DNA of 64,000 nucleotides from Vandiemenella viatica (GCA_031002005.1 CM061914.1:14742148-14806147); one strand, 5' to 3'. Counted from the stretch's first letter, positions 22,350 to 34,869 are shown. Program-made: numbers and translations. The notes: generated by a model not told the origin, from the letters alone.

Positions 22350-25300
22350 ATAGAACTTAGATTAAAAGCATGGCAAAATTGGAATTCTCATAACACCACA
22401 CAAAATTGGCAGGAATTCATTAAAACGCAGAAACAAACTGCAAAAATCATTAGATTAGAGAAATGTATTTATGATAGAAACAAACTGGCAGAAATTGATC
22501 AAGAGTTTAAAAAAAACAACACAAGGAACTTCTACAGAACATTCAAGGAAGAATAGTCAAATTACCAGGCTCCTAGCCTCTGTTTCAAACGTCCAGATGG
22601 GACTCTAGAAACAAATAATATGGGAAATTGTAAGCTCCTAGCAAATTACTTCAAAGAGCTTCTAAATTGTGAACCCCCTAAAGGACAACTTACCTTTGAA
22701 AAACCCACTCCGAATCCAGATTCAGAACCTCCCACTTTAGAAGAAATCCAACAAATAATTCGTGGACTTAAAAATAACAAAGCCCCTGGGGAAGATGGCA
22801 TAATTGCTGAAATGTGGAAAATAGGTGGTACGAGTCTTGCCCAAAAAAGTCATATGATTACTGAAGATATATGGATCAAGGAAAAAATCCCTGACGACTG
22901 GAAATGTGCACTAATTCACCCACTTCACAAAAAAGGGGATAAAAGTGACATTAATAACTACAGAGGAATTTCCTTGTTACCAATCACTTACAAAATTCTA
23001 TCCAAGACACTTCTCATGAGACTTGAAACTAAGGATTGAAATCCCGCAGTGTTTTCAATCCCGGGGGGTCCACACGGGATTTGCGCCATTCCCGAGGGAT
23101 CCGTGCGGGATTGGTACAAACAGTTTTTTAACGCATATATTTAAAACATAGTTACTTAAAACGTTAATAAATTAAATAATAATTAAATTAATAAATAATT
23201 TTTAATGTTAAATGATAAAAATTAACAGTTAACAATATTTTGATTCGCAAAATGACATTAAAACTTTTTAGCGTGTCTTAAGTGTATTTCGAGGTTTTAC
23301 ATTTTTGTTTTTTAATCTAAACCAATTTTTAAATAAATAATAAAAATTGGAAATATTGAATATTAGGTCAATTATGTGCCTTACAATACATCTCATAAGT
23401 TTAATAATATGGTTTGCTCAATGGCCAAGTTTTTTTTTTAATTCTACATAAACATTCCATAACACCGAGAAAAGCATTCCACTTCACAAAGTGAAGTGAA
23501 TATACTCTGTAAAGTGTAGACTTGGCTCAGAACAAAATCTCATAACTTTTTGTCACTGCACAAGCACGAGACTTGGCCCTTTTTTTGCGTGATTCATTAT
23601 TATATCTCCCGATTCCTTGACTGATATTACAGTTGATTCAATGTTATTAAAAGGAACTACTCACCAACACGTAAACTGTCAAGTATTTCAGATTTACTTA
23701 TGTGGCGTAACGACGTTTTTAGAGTGGAAATTATTACTTTTTAGTAAGAAACGAGACTTTCTCCGCGAATGATTGTAGTGAAGTCCTCATAGGTTGTATC
23801 TCCGGATTTTCATTGCAAACACACGAAGTTACACCCGTGAGGAAGACGGCGGAGGCAGCCATCAAAGTATGGTGTTCCTACAACACAATTCGTCGATACA
23901 CCCGTGAAAATTTTCTTTATAACTTTTTTTACCTTTAGTCGAAATAGTAACAAGGAGAAGAGGGATTAATCGAAAGCCTGAGCAGCACATGTAAGCAAAC
24001 GGCTTTCGTCAAAGAAACACATTGAGGCACCGGCCAAAACAACAATAAGTCAAAGGATATACAATTTCCTTTTGATTGCTGTTAAATAAATAGATCAACG
24101 ATCGTTAAAGTTACGATAACATCAGTTTCACATCAACGAATAATCAAATTTTCAGCCGCAAATTAGGAAATTGTCACAATTACTTTATCTGCAAATACAG
24201 AAAATGGGAATAATGAAACCGTGAATAAAAAACTGAAACCGTGTAGTTCAAATAACGTTTGCGACACTTAAAAAATAATTATTTAATTAGAAAATCGTAC
24301 TAAATACGCACCATAACTCAAATTACAGAAATGTGTACTCGAAACAAACACAAGTTTTGATGAATACGTAAAAGTGTATTTATTTACTTACGAATGACGA
24401 AGGTTGACAAAATCAAACGCTTGTTCACATAAGGCAAATGCCAGTTGGAAGGGTACAGGCAAACAGTGCAAAATATCCGATAGAAGCCAAGTGGGGCAGC
24501 TAATCACGCAGACTGACACGCGTTTACGCCAGATTTTGCGGATCCGCTTAATTTTGTGCGGGATCCGCCAGACTGTCAAATGACGCGGGATCCCGCTTTG
24601 CTGGATTGCAATCCCTACTTGAAACACAAACAGATCATCTTATTGGCGAGTATCAAGGATTTAGAAAAGGCAGGTCATGTGCAGAACAAATTTTAAATCT
24701 CAAAACCATCTTACAAATCCATAAAAACCGAAAAACAGTAATCACCTTTGTAGATTTCAAAAAATCTTATGACTCTATTGACAGACAAACACTTTTTAAG
24801 ATACTAGAAGAATACAAAGTAGACAGGAAAACAAGTGAATTAATCAAACAGATATTAACGGATACCATTTCAAAAGGTTCTTAGGTGAGGTGTCTGAACC
24901 TTTTAAAATCAGGACAGGAGTTCAACAAGAAGATGGACTGTCACCCCTTTTGTTCAATCTTTTTCTGGACAAAGTAATCAAAACATGGGAGAAAGAAGTG
25001 AAAGGAATAACCATTGGCAGGCTACTCATAAATAAACTTCACTTGCAGTGTTTGGCCTTTGCAGATGATCTGGCAATTCTCTCCAACAATAGGCAAGAGG
25101 CAGTCCACGCCCTTGAAAAACTGCATGAAATTTCAGCTAAATGTGGTCTCCAAACCAAATATGCTAAAACACAATATATGGAAGGATCTTCACGGTACCA
25201 AGATGGACAACCCTTAAAAACTCGATTTGGCAATATCACTCAAGTAACTAACTTCAGATATCTAGGAGAAATTATTCAACCTGCAGGACTAAATTGTGAT

Positions 25301-26286
25301 GCAAACAAGGAGAGAATAACTAAATTACAAAAAGCCTACAGAATCACCTGGAACAGATACAACAAAAAGTCAATATCCCGAAATGCCAAGACATTATAAT
25401 CACTGTAATCAAACCGGAGGCGTTATACGCATTGGAAACTTTGATCATTGGGAGCAGATCATTGATTAAAGATATTGAAAAGCAAGAAAGGAAAATTTTA
25501 AGGAAAATCTTTGGCCCAGTTTGTACCGGTGGAATTTGGATGAAAATGAAATCACACGAACTATATCAGCATTCGGAAAAAATTTCAGACACATTCAGGA
25601 AAAAACAAATTAAATTCTACGGCCATATTATCAGAATGAATAACAACAGACTAACAAAAAGAATTCCAAACCTGGTCATTTCAATGAAAATAAAAAACAA
25701 TTGGCTAACTGAAATCGAAAAGGATCTTCAGGAAATTGGATATCATAGAGGACAGACATCGATTTAGTAGCATGGTCAATAACCACCAGTTTGCCAACAG
25801 CCAGTAGAAGAAGGAACACTTGGACGGAAAAACGTAGGAAAGAACACAGCAAAAGGATGAAGAGATTCTGGGAACAGAGGAAAAACACATCTGCTAGATA
25901 AGTTCACTCGCGCTCCTGAGTTTGGCAGAATGATAAAAAAAAAAAACTGCTTAACAATGCACAAACAGATCCCAGTCAGTGAAACCCTCCAAAAAAAAAT
26001 TGCCAATGCAAGATTGCGATGGCTAGGACACATCAAGCAGATGGACCCTACAAGATCACCAAGGATATGGCTGGAAAAAGAATTGGAGGGTAAAAGACCA
26101 AGAGGCCGGCCCAGAAGGAGATGGATTGATCTTGTGATATTGGACCTACAGGATAATGGTGTACAATGGTCCAAAATCCAAGAGGAGGAAACATACTTGG
26201 ACAGTCAAAATTGGAGAGCACTCTTACACCGCACCCGGGAAACTGGAGACGGAAGAAGAAGAAGAAGAAGAAGAAGAAGAAGATGA
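22350..26286 (+). pseudogene. RTE-like reverse transcriptase
   Basis: Motifs in order: RGLKNNKAPGEDGIIAEMWK (about 22765), NNYRGISLLPITYKILSK, then after the hAT GFRKGRSCAEQI (about 24660), FVDFKKSYDSIDR, GVQQEDGLSPLLFN and the catalytic FADDLAIL (about 25060). The C-terminal RTE region (RLRWLGHIKQMDP, RPRGRPRRRWIDLV) reads at about 26000-26140. Stops and frame changes occur near 22555, 24884 and 25399. The stretch 25768-25929 links the two C-terminal pieces and is degraded. Confidence 0.85.
23030..24617. mobile_element. Non-autonomous hAT transposon, 1.59 kb, 8-bp TSD
   Basis: CTTGAAAC at 23022-23029 is repeated at 24618-24625. The element starts TAAGGATTGAAATCC and ends GGATTGCAATCCCTA, imperfect inverted termini of the TA(G/A)GGATTG type. 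Several GGGATCCCGC-like subterminal motifs lie at both ends. The interior is AT-rich with no transposase, so it was moved in trans. The 8-bp duplication and termini support hAT. Confidence 0.85.
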
Positions 26287-26368
26287 TGATGATGAGCCTA
26301 CAGTAATAAGCTTGTAATCTCAAAACCTTAAGCAGTCCGATCAATTTATAAACAGTTGTAGAAGTTGG

Positions 26369-26980
26369 GCTTTCCCACACCCTTCCCTTCCACGGCCTAG
26401 CATCGGGCTGTGCACCGTCATTTGTGTCAGTGGCAAGACACGTAGGCCGTCTCTTCCGACGAACTAAATTCATTCGGAGGCTCGTTGCAGGTTGCCGATC
26501 ACTCCTCTACTGGCCGGCTAGGCCTAACGTATCAGAGGATTTTTGATCAGGATTTACTCCCTTAGCCTTCGGTAGCCCCTACTGAATCTGCCATCTTCCC
26601 CGAACCGAAGTCTACCTTCTCCGCGTTCCGTGCCATTGAGGTCTTTAGTTAATTTGATAAATTCGTGTGTCATTTCCTACACAAAGGTGTCATCTGCCCT
26701 CCAAAGGAAGCACTCCTCCATCCGTAGCTGTTGGTCCACCTTTGGCTGTCAGGATTGGTATTGGGCACCTGATACTTGGCCAGGCAGTCACATATGGTAG
26801 CAGGACGAGCCTGACCTGACATGTGGGAAGGCTCTAAAAGAAATGGAGAGACCAAATCAAGAAGGATATAGAAGACTTAGGGCTTGATTAGATGAGTATT
26901 CGTGGACAGGAAGAAGTGGAGAGTGCTCGTGACCAGCGCCCGGGAGACGAGCTGGCGAATGATGATGATGATGATGATGA
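26369..26980 (+). mobile_element. Short RTE-derived non-autonomous element with (GAT)n tail
   Basis: TGTAGAAGTTGG at 26357-26368 is repeated at 26981-26992. The 612-bp insert starts GCTTTCCCACACCC. Its last 150 bp read like an RTE C-terminus (GQEEVESARDQRPGDELAND), ending in (GAT)n. It is a deletion derivative or SINE that keeps a LINE 3' end for mobilisation. Confidence 0.75.
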
Positions 26981-27269
26981 TGTAGAAGTTGGACTGTTGG
27001 AGCAGTTGGTCTGAAAACTCCTCTTACATTCCAGTAATACTACAAAACATTTACATCTATACTCTGCAGTTCACAGGGACCTATGGGTGGCAGATAATGC
27101 TTTGTACCAAACTAATGTTGATCATGTGCATTTCACTCCCTACTGACAAGAGGGAAGAAATAATTTATATAGGCGAATCAGTATATTATCTTATTTTCCT
27201 GATCTTACCTATCTTGTCACTGCAAAACTAGCATGTATGTGGGAGAAGTATTTCACCTCTTTCATAAAC

Positions 27270-28130
27270 ATTGGAAGTAGTTTGCATTTATGATGAAAGT
27301 ACATTGGCTGTCTACCAGAGACTCCCAGACCACCTTAGGTATTACTTCTGTGACACTTTTGTTAGGACTGTGGCAAGTATTCAAAAATCGTGCAGCTATT
27401 TCTGCACATTCTTAATATTAATAACAAATTCTTTGCGATACGGAACACATACTCCACACATGGACGTACTACAAGTGTACAAACAACTTCCTGTGAAAAT
27501 GTCTTATAATTCTTTAAAATTCAGTCTATGAATCACAGTCTACAATTAGTACTTCCAAGGACCGATATTATGTGCTGATCTCATTTCATATTTCTTTGCA
27601 CTGTTATAGCTAGGAACTTAAAGGATTCATCACTCCCAAGAACTGAATGGTACACTGTGTACTCATTGACGAGGGAGAATTCTTATACATATTATCTAGC
27701 ACTTCTTGCAAATCTAAGCTACATTTATCATACCATTTTGAAATAACATTGAGATCATGTTAATCTCTAAACAATCATCTGAACCCTTTACTTCTCTGTG
27801 GACATATGCATCATCAGCAAACTATCTTAACAAGCTAACAGTCTCCAATACTGTTCAGGAATAGAAGCAATTCCATTATGCTGCCTTGTGGGATGCCTGA
27901 TTCAATTTCTAGGAAAGAGATGCTTCTCCCACTACGATTACATATTAAAGATGTTCCAGTTAAGAAATTCACATTCTTGGATCTTCATTAAGAGGAGAAA
28001 TACTCTCACTGAGATACCGACAGAACCCTGTGCTTTCCCTCATTTAAGCATCTTCAGTTGCTTTGCAGGACCTACAGTGTTTGATTTCTAGTGATTCCAC
28101 GTCTAGCTTTAAGACAACGTAAAAAATGCA
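27270..28130 (-). pseudogene. CR1/L2-like RT relic
   Basis: Minus-strand reading shows SGIPQGSIM near 27880 and the catalytic FADD near 27815, both in RT order and about the expected distance apart. Frames are broken throughout. Confidence 0.6.
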
Positions 28131-28606
28131 GTATGACATCCGTATTTTCATTGTGAATGGATATTTAAATCTGATACTAAGCACATATGCTTTGTAGTGT
28201 CTTTTACTAATTTCACATTGGTTTTGTTTGAATGATTTCAGTATGTTGAAATTACAACTAACTGTTTTTACACAAAACCAATGTTTCTCTGGGATTTATG
28301 TAAGGTTTTTGGAAAGCAAACTGTGATAGAAATTGTTAAAAACCTCATCCACCACATTTTTCAAACATCTTCTTTACTCGGTTAAGATTTCTATGTCCCT
28401 ACTGTCCCTTGCCTTCTCAAACCTGCGTCTATACTCCTCTGTTATTTGAGAAATCTCTTCACCTAATACATGAACCATGATGGATTTTTCCATTCTATGA
28501 TTGTATACTTTGGTTTGACTATCAAAATGTTCCATAAATATGCATGTTAAATGATGTCATGTCTCTTCAACAATTCTTCTTATTTCAATTTAGCAGTATT
28601 ATATAG

Positions 28607-29465
28607 TGTAGTGGGCCAAGGTTAAGGTTGACCCTTACGATGTTAAGGAATATTCAAAGAATAGTTGGTAGACTTATTGTGACATAGCTCCAAAGTGGTA
28701 GAGAAAGCCAGTGATTGGTGGAGCCAAGTCGTGTGATTGATAGGAGAGAGTGGATAGGAAGACTCAGGAGGTTTCAGGAGTCGGGCACAAGATCTTAAAG
28801 TGTCAGGTTCGCTTATTGTATCACCTGGAAACAGTTTATTGTAAAGAGTAGTATGATTAAATTAAGTGGAAGTCTTAAAACCTTTGAAGGAATATAATGA
28901 CTTTAAAAGGCTTCAAGAGTATCGAAGACAAGTTGGTGAAATATTGAGATAAGAAATAACCCGAACGGTGAACAGTTCTAGGATTGGAACAGTTAGTGAT
29001 CTACGGCATGATGAATTTGATGATAAAGATTGACACAATGTAAAACTGTTTTAGTATGATTGTAGTAAATGTTTACCACCCCTAGGAACATTCAAACTGA
29101 ATTGTAAGTAACATAACAATAGTTGTCTGAGATACATAAGAACAATCTAGGTGAGTTGCTACATATGAGAGTGTTCAGAGGGTGAGATGAGCTTCAGATG
29201 TGTTTTCATTAGATTGTGTTGGTGAAGACTTTAGATAGCATTAAAGTTGAGCATATCATCCAGCACTGGTGTCTGACTTATTATCCTACAGTCATTCACT
29301 GATTGGTTTACAGTGAGCAGAGATTTCATAACTCTAGTATTCTCAGGGCAACCGAGATACAAATACTGCAGATCCAGTGAATATGCCGACAGGTAAGCGT
29401 CACACAGTCTTAGTTGGCGGAACAGTTTTTGTGAGCTATCGCTGAACCAGATCATACATATTCAC
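28607..29465. repeat. Inserted segment, possibly a solo LTR
   Basis: Sequence here has no LINE similarity although LINE coding lies on both sides. It begins TGTAGTGGGCC, and CTACA occurs at 29159-29163, so TGTAG...CTACA could be LTR ends (557 bp). However, the flanks do not give a clean TSD and non-LINE sequence appears to continue to about 29465. Confidence 0.3.
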
Positions 29466-29529
29466 CAATAAGTAAGTGCCCCATCAAGAGGTCAGCAAAT
29501 ATTCCTTCATTGCATTTACATTCCATTTT

Positions 29530-30600
29530 TTTCCCCTTTTATGATCAGGTATTGATTTTACAGTTGCAACTTCAGCTTTATGAACATTTATTTCTGTTGT
29601 CACTGCAATACCTTTGAATCAGCATGCTCTAATTGTAACAATAAGATCTAAAATATTTTGATTACCATTAAGATACCATGTTAGTTCAGTGACAAGGTTC
29701 AAGATGATAATCAGAGAACATATCAAGAATAATTTCAGAAGCAGCTACCGATTTTGTAAGCATAATTAAAACAATCGATATAAGGCAAGTTAAAGTCTCC
29801 TCCTACTATTGTTCCATGATCTGGAAATTGTTATTTTCATTGCTTCTCGGCACCCCAACAACATTTACGTAACCAACTGTAACCAACTGACAGACAGTGG
29901 AAGGAGCCTTTCACCGTTAGTGCCTTTGAGTTTATCCATATATTTTCGCAAACTGAAACTTCTATTTCATTCCACAGGAGGTTTTTATTGATGGCTACAA
30001 ATACAACTGTCTCCAGAAGATTGCAATCTATTCTTTAGCATATGTTCATGTAGTTATTGAAAAATTCTGAAAAATTTATAGCCATTTTAACCCTCTTTCT
30101 GTGCTGATAGTAATAACAACACTTTCTAGTTCCAGCAGTTTGTTACAAACACGTTGACAATAAATTAGAACTTTTAACCATGAAGATTTTCACTGGATTG
30201 CCAGTCACGGTATTCTTTATAATGGGTCTTCCTGCCTCAGCCTAAAAATTCCAATACACTTCACACAGCACCTGCCAACGATTGATATTTTTCAATACAT
30301 GGTGACCACTAGCAACAGAGTCCACTTTTTCCGCTAACTACTGGAAAGAAGAGAGTATAACGTCAGATCCCAATTAATGGACGTTACTGTTACCAACATG
30401 TGCCACGATCTGAGTGTACTGTACAGCAACGAGGATTGATGAGGTCTTGACAACGCCTCACGGAATACAGGAGGTACCTGTAACATGCGACCATTTCTCT
30501 AAAAGGTCCATAAGCTGTCATGCATTGGAGCCCCCAACTACCAGTAACTACCCTCTGTGGTTGCTCAGACCTTGCAGGTTGGAAGGTCACAAAGTCACTA
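29530..30600 (-). pseudogene. LINE ORF1 esterase-like and endonuclease relic
   Basis: Endonuclease: TIVGGDFNLPYIDCF near 29800, followed by a NILDLIVT stretch and PDH near 29550. ORF1: around 30360-30560 the minus strand shows remnants of a GDSN/HVGTN-type SGNH hydrolase block, as found in ORF1 of CR1/L2 LINEs. The assignment rests on short motifs across stops. Confidence 0.5.
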
Positions 30601-30650
30601 GTGTAGACACTGTAGATAAGTCAGTCTGAGAGTATATCAAAAAAGTTTGA

Positions 30651-31411
30651 CATATGTACTTGCAAGGATTCATGACTACACATGTGACTATAAGATCAGG
30701 TTACTATGATCCTGTCACTAAAAAGCAACTGAAGCACAGTACCCTACCCTAAGTGGCTCGGAAGGACTGGTATGTGGCTTTGTCACTGCAGGATCCTCCC
30801 TGTAATATCCATTGTAGCCTCTTATGGCAGGTTCCAGTTAAGATGTTTCTAACAACAAAGCCATGAGCTCAATATGAGGGTTGGCAACTTCAGCCCATGT
30901 TTGCACACAGCAATAAACAGTCCCTCCACATCACTAGTTACTTTTTTAAGTGAAATATGAAAAAGCCAAATTACTGAACTAGTGAATATACGACAGTACT
31001 AAATCACATAAATGACTAATGATTTTCTTTATCACTACACATAGTGGAAAACTGAAGAAAACGGTTAGAACAGAAAACTTAAGCAATAATTGTAAGTTTT
31101 GTTACAAATCAGGGATTTTGTTGTCGAATATACTTCCCACTGCAACATATCTATAACCTTGTTAAAACCACTTACAAATAGGTTTATTCCACAGAACTAG
31201 TACAGCAAAGCATTTCTACCAGCTATACCTAATAGTAAAATACCTGTATATTTTAGTTTGATTTTGGAGCTGCCTTCATAAAACATATAAATTTCAGTTA
31301 AGTCATTTTTCAAGTATAATAGATTTAGTTGCCTCCATTCTAACTATGAAAACTTGTGATGGAGAGCATTTTATGGTGTATATCCTATGCTTGGAAAAAT
31401 TTAGTTTGGAA
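30651..31411. other. No gene recognised
   Basis: AT-rich; may include more of the 5' end of the antisense LINE, but no motif is clear. Confidence 0.4.
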
Positions 31412-31427
31412 AACATTTCTTTTTGGT
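31412..31427. repeat. 16-bp target-site duplication, left (AACATTTCTTTTTGGT)
   Basis: Identical sequence at 34960-34975 bounds the PLE composite. Confidence 0.85.
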
Positions 31428-31519
31428 AAAGGATTTTTTTGTTTTCGCAGGCGTCATATTGATATAAATGCTTACGGGATTATCGCTGCGTTGCTATACT
31501 CCTCCTTCTTCTTTTCCTG

Positions 31520-31550
31520 ACGTTTCAACCTAGTCTTCGGTCTTCTTCAG
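31520..31550 (-). ncRNA. Hammerhead-like core, PLE terminus (minus)
   Basis: Minus strand: CTGAAGA, a GACC/GGTT stem, then GAAAC. This matches the conserved hammerhead boxes CUGANGA and GAAA with a stem II between. PLE terminal repeats are known to encode hammerheads. Stems I and III were not verified. Confidence 0.45.
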
Positions 31551-31687
31551 GGGTCGTGTGCCAAATCTGCTACAGATTGTGATCTGCTGGAGAGCGGTGT
31601 AGCTAGTTGTTTACTTATTTGTACTGTCAATTGTCTGATTATCCAGAGATGTTGTTTAGTATGTAATATCTGTGGGTCCAGAGTTAA

Positions 31688-32104
31688 TTATTTATCCAGC
31701 ACACATTTCCAACTCTGGCTAAGACCGTAACTACCATCTTTGTTGAGGTTGTTTGGATGTTTGAATATTTCAATAGCCTCTCTCACTTTTTCGGTTTTAG
31801 CTAGCACTCTTGTATTGTCCCACAATATTTCATATTCTTCCTCCATCTGGTGTTTGCCAATAGCTGATTTTGTGGGATGCCTCAGACGGGAGTAACTTTT
31901 ATGTTCACTTATCCTCACAGCTACGGCTCTTTCGGTTTCACTTATATATACCTTCCCGCAATTACAGGGTACTTCATAAATTCCACTGCTTTGTAACAGA
32001 GACCTTTGATCTTTGACTGTTCGAAGGTTTTCTTTCAATTTGTTTCCACTTCTGAATATAGGAAGAATATTCGATTTCATTAAAATTCTCCCAATTTTTT
32101 CCAA
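31688..32104 (-). pseudogene. GIY-YIG endonuclease domain of the PLE
   Basis: SGIYEVPCNCGKVYISETER gives the GIY...YIS pair; the usual YIG is here YIS. The downstream Arg (RISEHK) and a terminal helix follow, ending at WKCVLDK stop. This nuclease nicks target DNA for target-primed reverse transcription. The open stretch is 138 codons; the upstream link to RT is broken. The Gly to Ser change in the second motif could reduce activity. Confidence 0.8.
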
Positions 32105-32329
32105 GACACCTTACACATATGGCACCACAGCTTTCTGTTTCTGGTCTTCATCAAGAAAATTTTTCTTTTGCTTGGTTGACATTGCATTTAATATCATATT
32201 AAGCCCATAGTCGTAATGTCTCAGTGTCCGTTTAAGATGTTCTCGTTCGTTTATTAAATGTCCCTCGTCCGCAATTCTTTCTGCCCTGCAGAACAGCGTT
32301 TTAATCAAGGCTCATTTTTGTAATGGGTG

Positions 32330-33290
32330 ATAAAGCGTGGAGGTACCTATCCATATGTGTTGGTTTTCTGAATACCGTGTGTCCAAGCCTGCCTCCTGAC
32401 TACTTTTTCACTAAAACATCTAGGAAAGCCAGCTGACCGTTCTCTTCACGCTCCATTTTAAACATTATGTTTGTACGGATATTATTGATGTGATCGAAGA
32501 ACTGTTTCAAATCTTCTTCTCCATGGGGCCATATCACAAAAGTATTAACTACCTATCTTAGCCAAAGTGATGGTTTCTTGGTTGCAGTCTCAATGGCTTT
32601 CTTTTCAAATTTTTCCATAAACAAATCCACTATGTTGGGCGACAGAATGCTGCCCATTGGCACTCCTTCTTGTTGTTCATAAAACTCATTGTTCCACTGA
32701 AAGTAGGTAGAGGTAAGACAATGTCTGAGGACCGACCTCCATTCCACAGTGAATTCTTTATCTACGATTTCCATCACATCGTTCAGAGGTACGTTTGTGA
32801 ACAATGACGTAATGTCAAAACTTATCAATAAGTCTTTGTCAGATAAATCAATCTTCTTAATTTTTTCGGCAAAGTGCAATGAATCTTTTATATAAGTCTC
32901 TGTGCATCCCACCAGCGGATCTAATTGGAGTTTTGCTAACCCATACGTAGGTGAATTTATGGCACTCACAATAGGTGGTAGAGGTGCCTCGGCTTTGTGG
33001 CAGGCCGTAGAGGAGAGGGGAAACTGGAGTGCCACTTAGTATAGTTCGTTTCACTGTCCATTCCAAGTTCAAATGGATAAAATGTTCTTTAGTCTGTCTT
33101 ATAATTTTTGCTGTGGGGTCTTTGTCCAGTTTTTTGTATGCGTTGTCTGCCAATAATTGATGGATTTTTTCTTTGTGGTCTGACGAATCCATGATGACAG
33201 TGCAGTTTCACTTATCAGCTGGTAGAATTATAAAGTCCTGGTTTTCTCTTAACTGTAGTAGTGCAACTCTTTCTTTTACTGTGATGTTGG
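32330..33290 (-). pseudogene. PLE reverse transcriptase
   Basis: The minus strand reads ENQDFIILPADK, HQLLADNAYKKLDKDPT, FDITSLFTNVPLNDV, EGVPMGSILSP and FRKPTHMD in the standard PLE order but in several frames. At the catalytic box (about 32555) the expected YVDD is degraded to a stop followed by VVN. So the copy is inactive. Confidence 0.8.
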
Positions 33291-33335
33291 ATCTTGGAGA
33301 TTTAGCTTTCTTTAATATAACTGCTATGTCCTGTC

Positions 33336-34732
33336 TGAAATCTAATATTCTTCCTATATTCAGAAGTGGAAACAAAGTGAAAGAAAACCTTCGAACGGTC
33401 AAAGATCAAAGGTCTCCCTTACAAAGCAGTGGAATTTATGAAGTACCCTGTAATTGCGGGAAGGTATGTATAGGCGAAACTGAAAGAGCCGTAGCCTTGA
33501 GGATACGTCAACATAAGAATCACATCCGTCTTGTAAGGCCCAAATGTGCACTGGGGTTGGTGCAAAAACACATTGGATCTTAACTCTGACCGTGTGTAGC
33601 CTTGGATGTAACAGTTTTGGCTTAAATAGAATAATAAGGTCGCCACACAGATTTTAACCAGAAAACTATGAAAAGGTAAAGTTCAATAAATAGTTCAATG
33701 TCATTTAAATAACTATATTCTTCAATTTCACAAAACCAAAACTGTACAGGCAATCAGATGACTTTTCCAAAGAAATGTTTTACAAGTTCGATTAACCGGT
33801 CAAGCAAGACCACACCCGAATAGTTCAAAGAATTAAATCACTAGTTGAAGAAAGCCAGTAAAAGTTCGTCACACGCTCCCATTGTTCAAAAGTTTAGTTA
33901 ATTTAGACAATCCCGAGGCCTCAATTGGAGAATACTATTTTAACACAACATTATGGTTAACTTGAATAAAACAAGCGGAATTCTTCCAAAATAAAACTTT
34001 CACTGATGTGCTAGGTATAAAACTTTCCGGCCTACTTAGCTACATGTTACCGCGCCGACTGCTTTTGTCCGACTGAGGGCGAACAACTGCACGCACGCAT
34101 CTATATCAAATAGTGCTTCTCGAAGATTCCTAGCGACTGTTCTCACGCGAAGCGTGGGAACGTATTCACTTCCTCTTTCACAGGGGTGGCTGATCAGATC
34201 TGAAATCACATGTCTGAAGTCCTCACATTATCTAATCTGACCTTGACAATAAAAATAATTCAATCTTTCTGAAAAATATCGTAACTTTAATCATTTAGCC
34301 GAAAGTAAATACTTTAAGTATGAACTTTCCCTCTCCAGGCGAATGCCTAAGAATGTTGAAATTGAAAAATATTGAAAATACTATCTTAGAAACTGTAAAT
34401 CTGCTTTTTAATTTGAATAAACATAAAAACTAACTTTGAAAATGAAATGCAATAATATTCTATCCGATCTAACTCGTGGTTCTGAGAACAAAATTTTGTC
34501 ACGCAGTTACAAAATTTAACAGATAGCTTACAGTCTGAGGCATCCCACGAAATCAGCTATTGCTGAACACCAGATGCAGGAAGAAAATGAAATATTGTGG
34601 GACAATACAAGAGTGCTAGCTAAAACCGAAAAAGTGAGAGAGGTTATTGAAATATTCAAACATCCAAACAACCTCAACAAAGATGGTAGTTACGGTCTTA
34701 GCCAGAGTTGGAAATGTGTGCTGGATAAATAA
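33336..34732 (+). pseudogene. Second, inverted PLE endonuclease copy, split by a solo LTR
   Basis: The plus strand encodes SGIYEVPCNCGKVCIGETER (GIY...CIG) up to 33531. It then resumes at 34537 and ends WKCVLDK stop at about 34732. It has no RT upstream; it is only the terminal repeat of the composite. Confidence 0.8.
33532..34532. mobile_element. Solo LTR, 1001 bp, TSD GTCT
   Basis: Starts TGTAAGG and ends CTTACA, the 5'-TG...CA-3' ends of an LTR with a 6-bp inverted terminus. GTCT at 33528-33531 is repeated at 34533-34536. The uninterrupted PLE copy (31880-31910, reverse strand) shows the empty site, which confirms both borders. A 4-bp TSD is typical of Gypsy-type integrases. There is no coding capacity. 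Confidence 0.9.
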
Positions 34733-34869
34733 TTAACTCTGGACCCATAGATATTACATAGTAAACAACATCTCTGGATAATCAGACAATCGAAAGTACA
34801 AATAAGTAAACAACTAGTCACGCCGGTTTCCAGCAAATCACAATCTGTAGCAGATTCGGCACGTGAGCG

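Larger units (their letters stand above)
22290..26296 (+). mobile_element. RTE-like LINE, interrupted by a hAT
   Basis: The RT-bearing part is split by the hAT insertion at 23030-24617. It continues to a (GAA)n(GAT)n tail at about 26250-26296. The 5' end is not defined and the endonuclease is missing, so it is 5'-truncated. Confidence 0.8.
27040..30650 (-). mobile_element. CR1/L2-like LINE relic, antisense
   Basis: On the minus strand the domain order is ORF1 esterase-like region (about 30600-30280), endonuclease (about 29950-29530) and RT (about 28130-27270). It ends in a CATCTAYACTCTGC-type terminus near 27050. It is old, with many stops. A foreign segment starting at 28607 seems to separate endonuclease from RT. 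Confidence 0.65.

Noticed and set aside
26253..26296. GAA/GAT microsatellite as a CRISPR-like or regulatory array
   Set aside because: It is the simple-sequence tail of the RTE-like LINE.
25776..26473. Minus-strand frames of 132 and 141 codons
   Set aside because: They are antisense to the RTE C-terminus and its GAA repeat; one contains a run of encoded phenylalanines from the repeat.
28607..29163. Firm solo-LTR call for TGTAG...CTACA
   Set aside because: Flanking 4-5 bp do not match, so it is reported only as a low-confidence segment.
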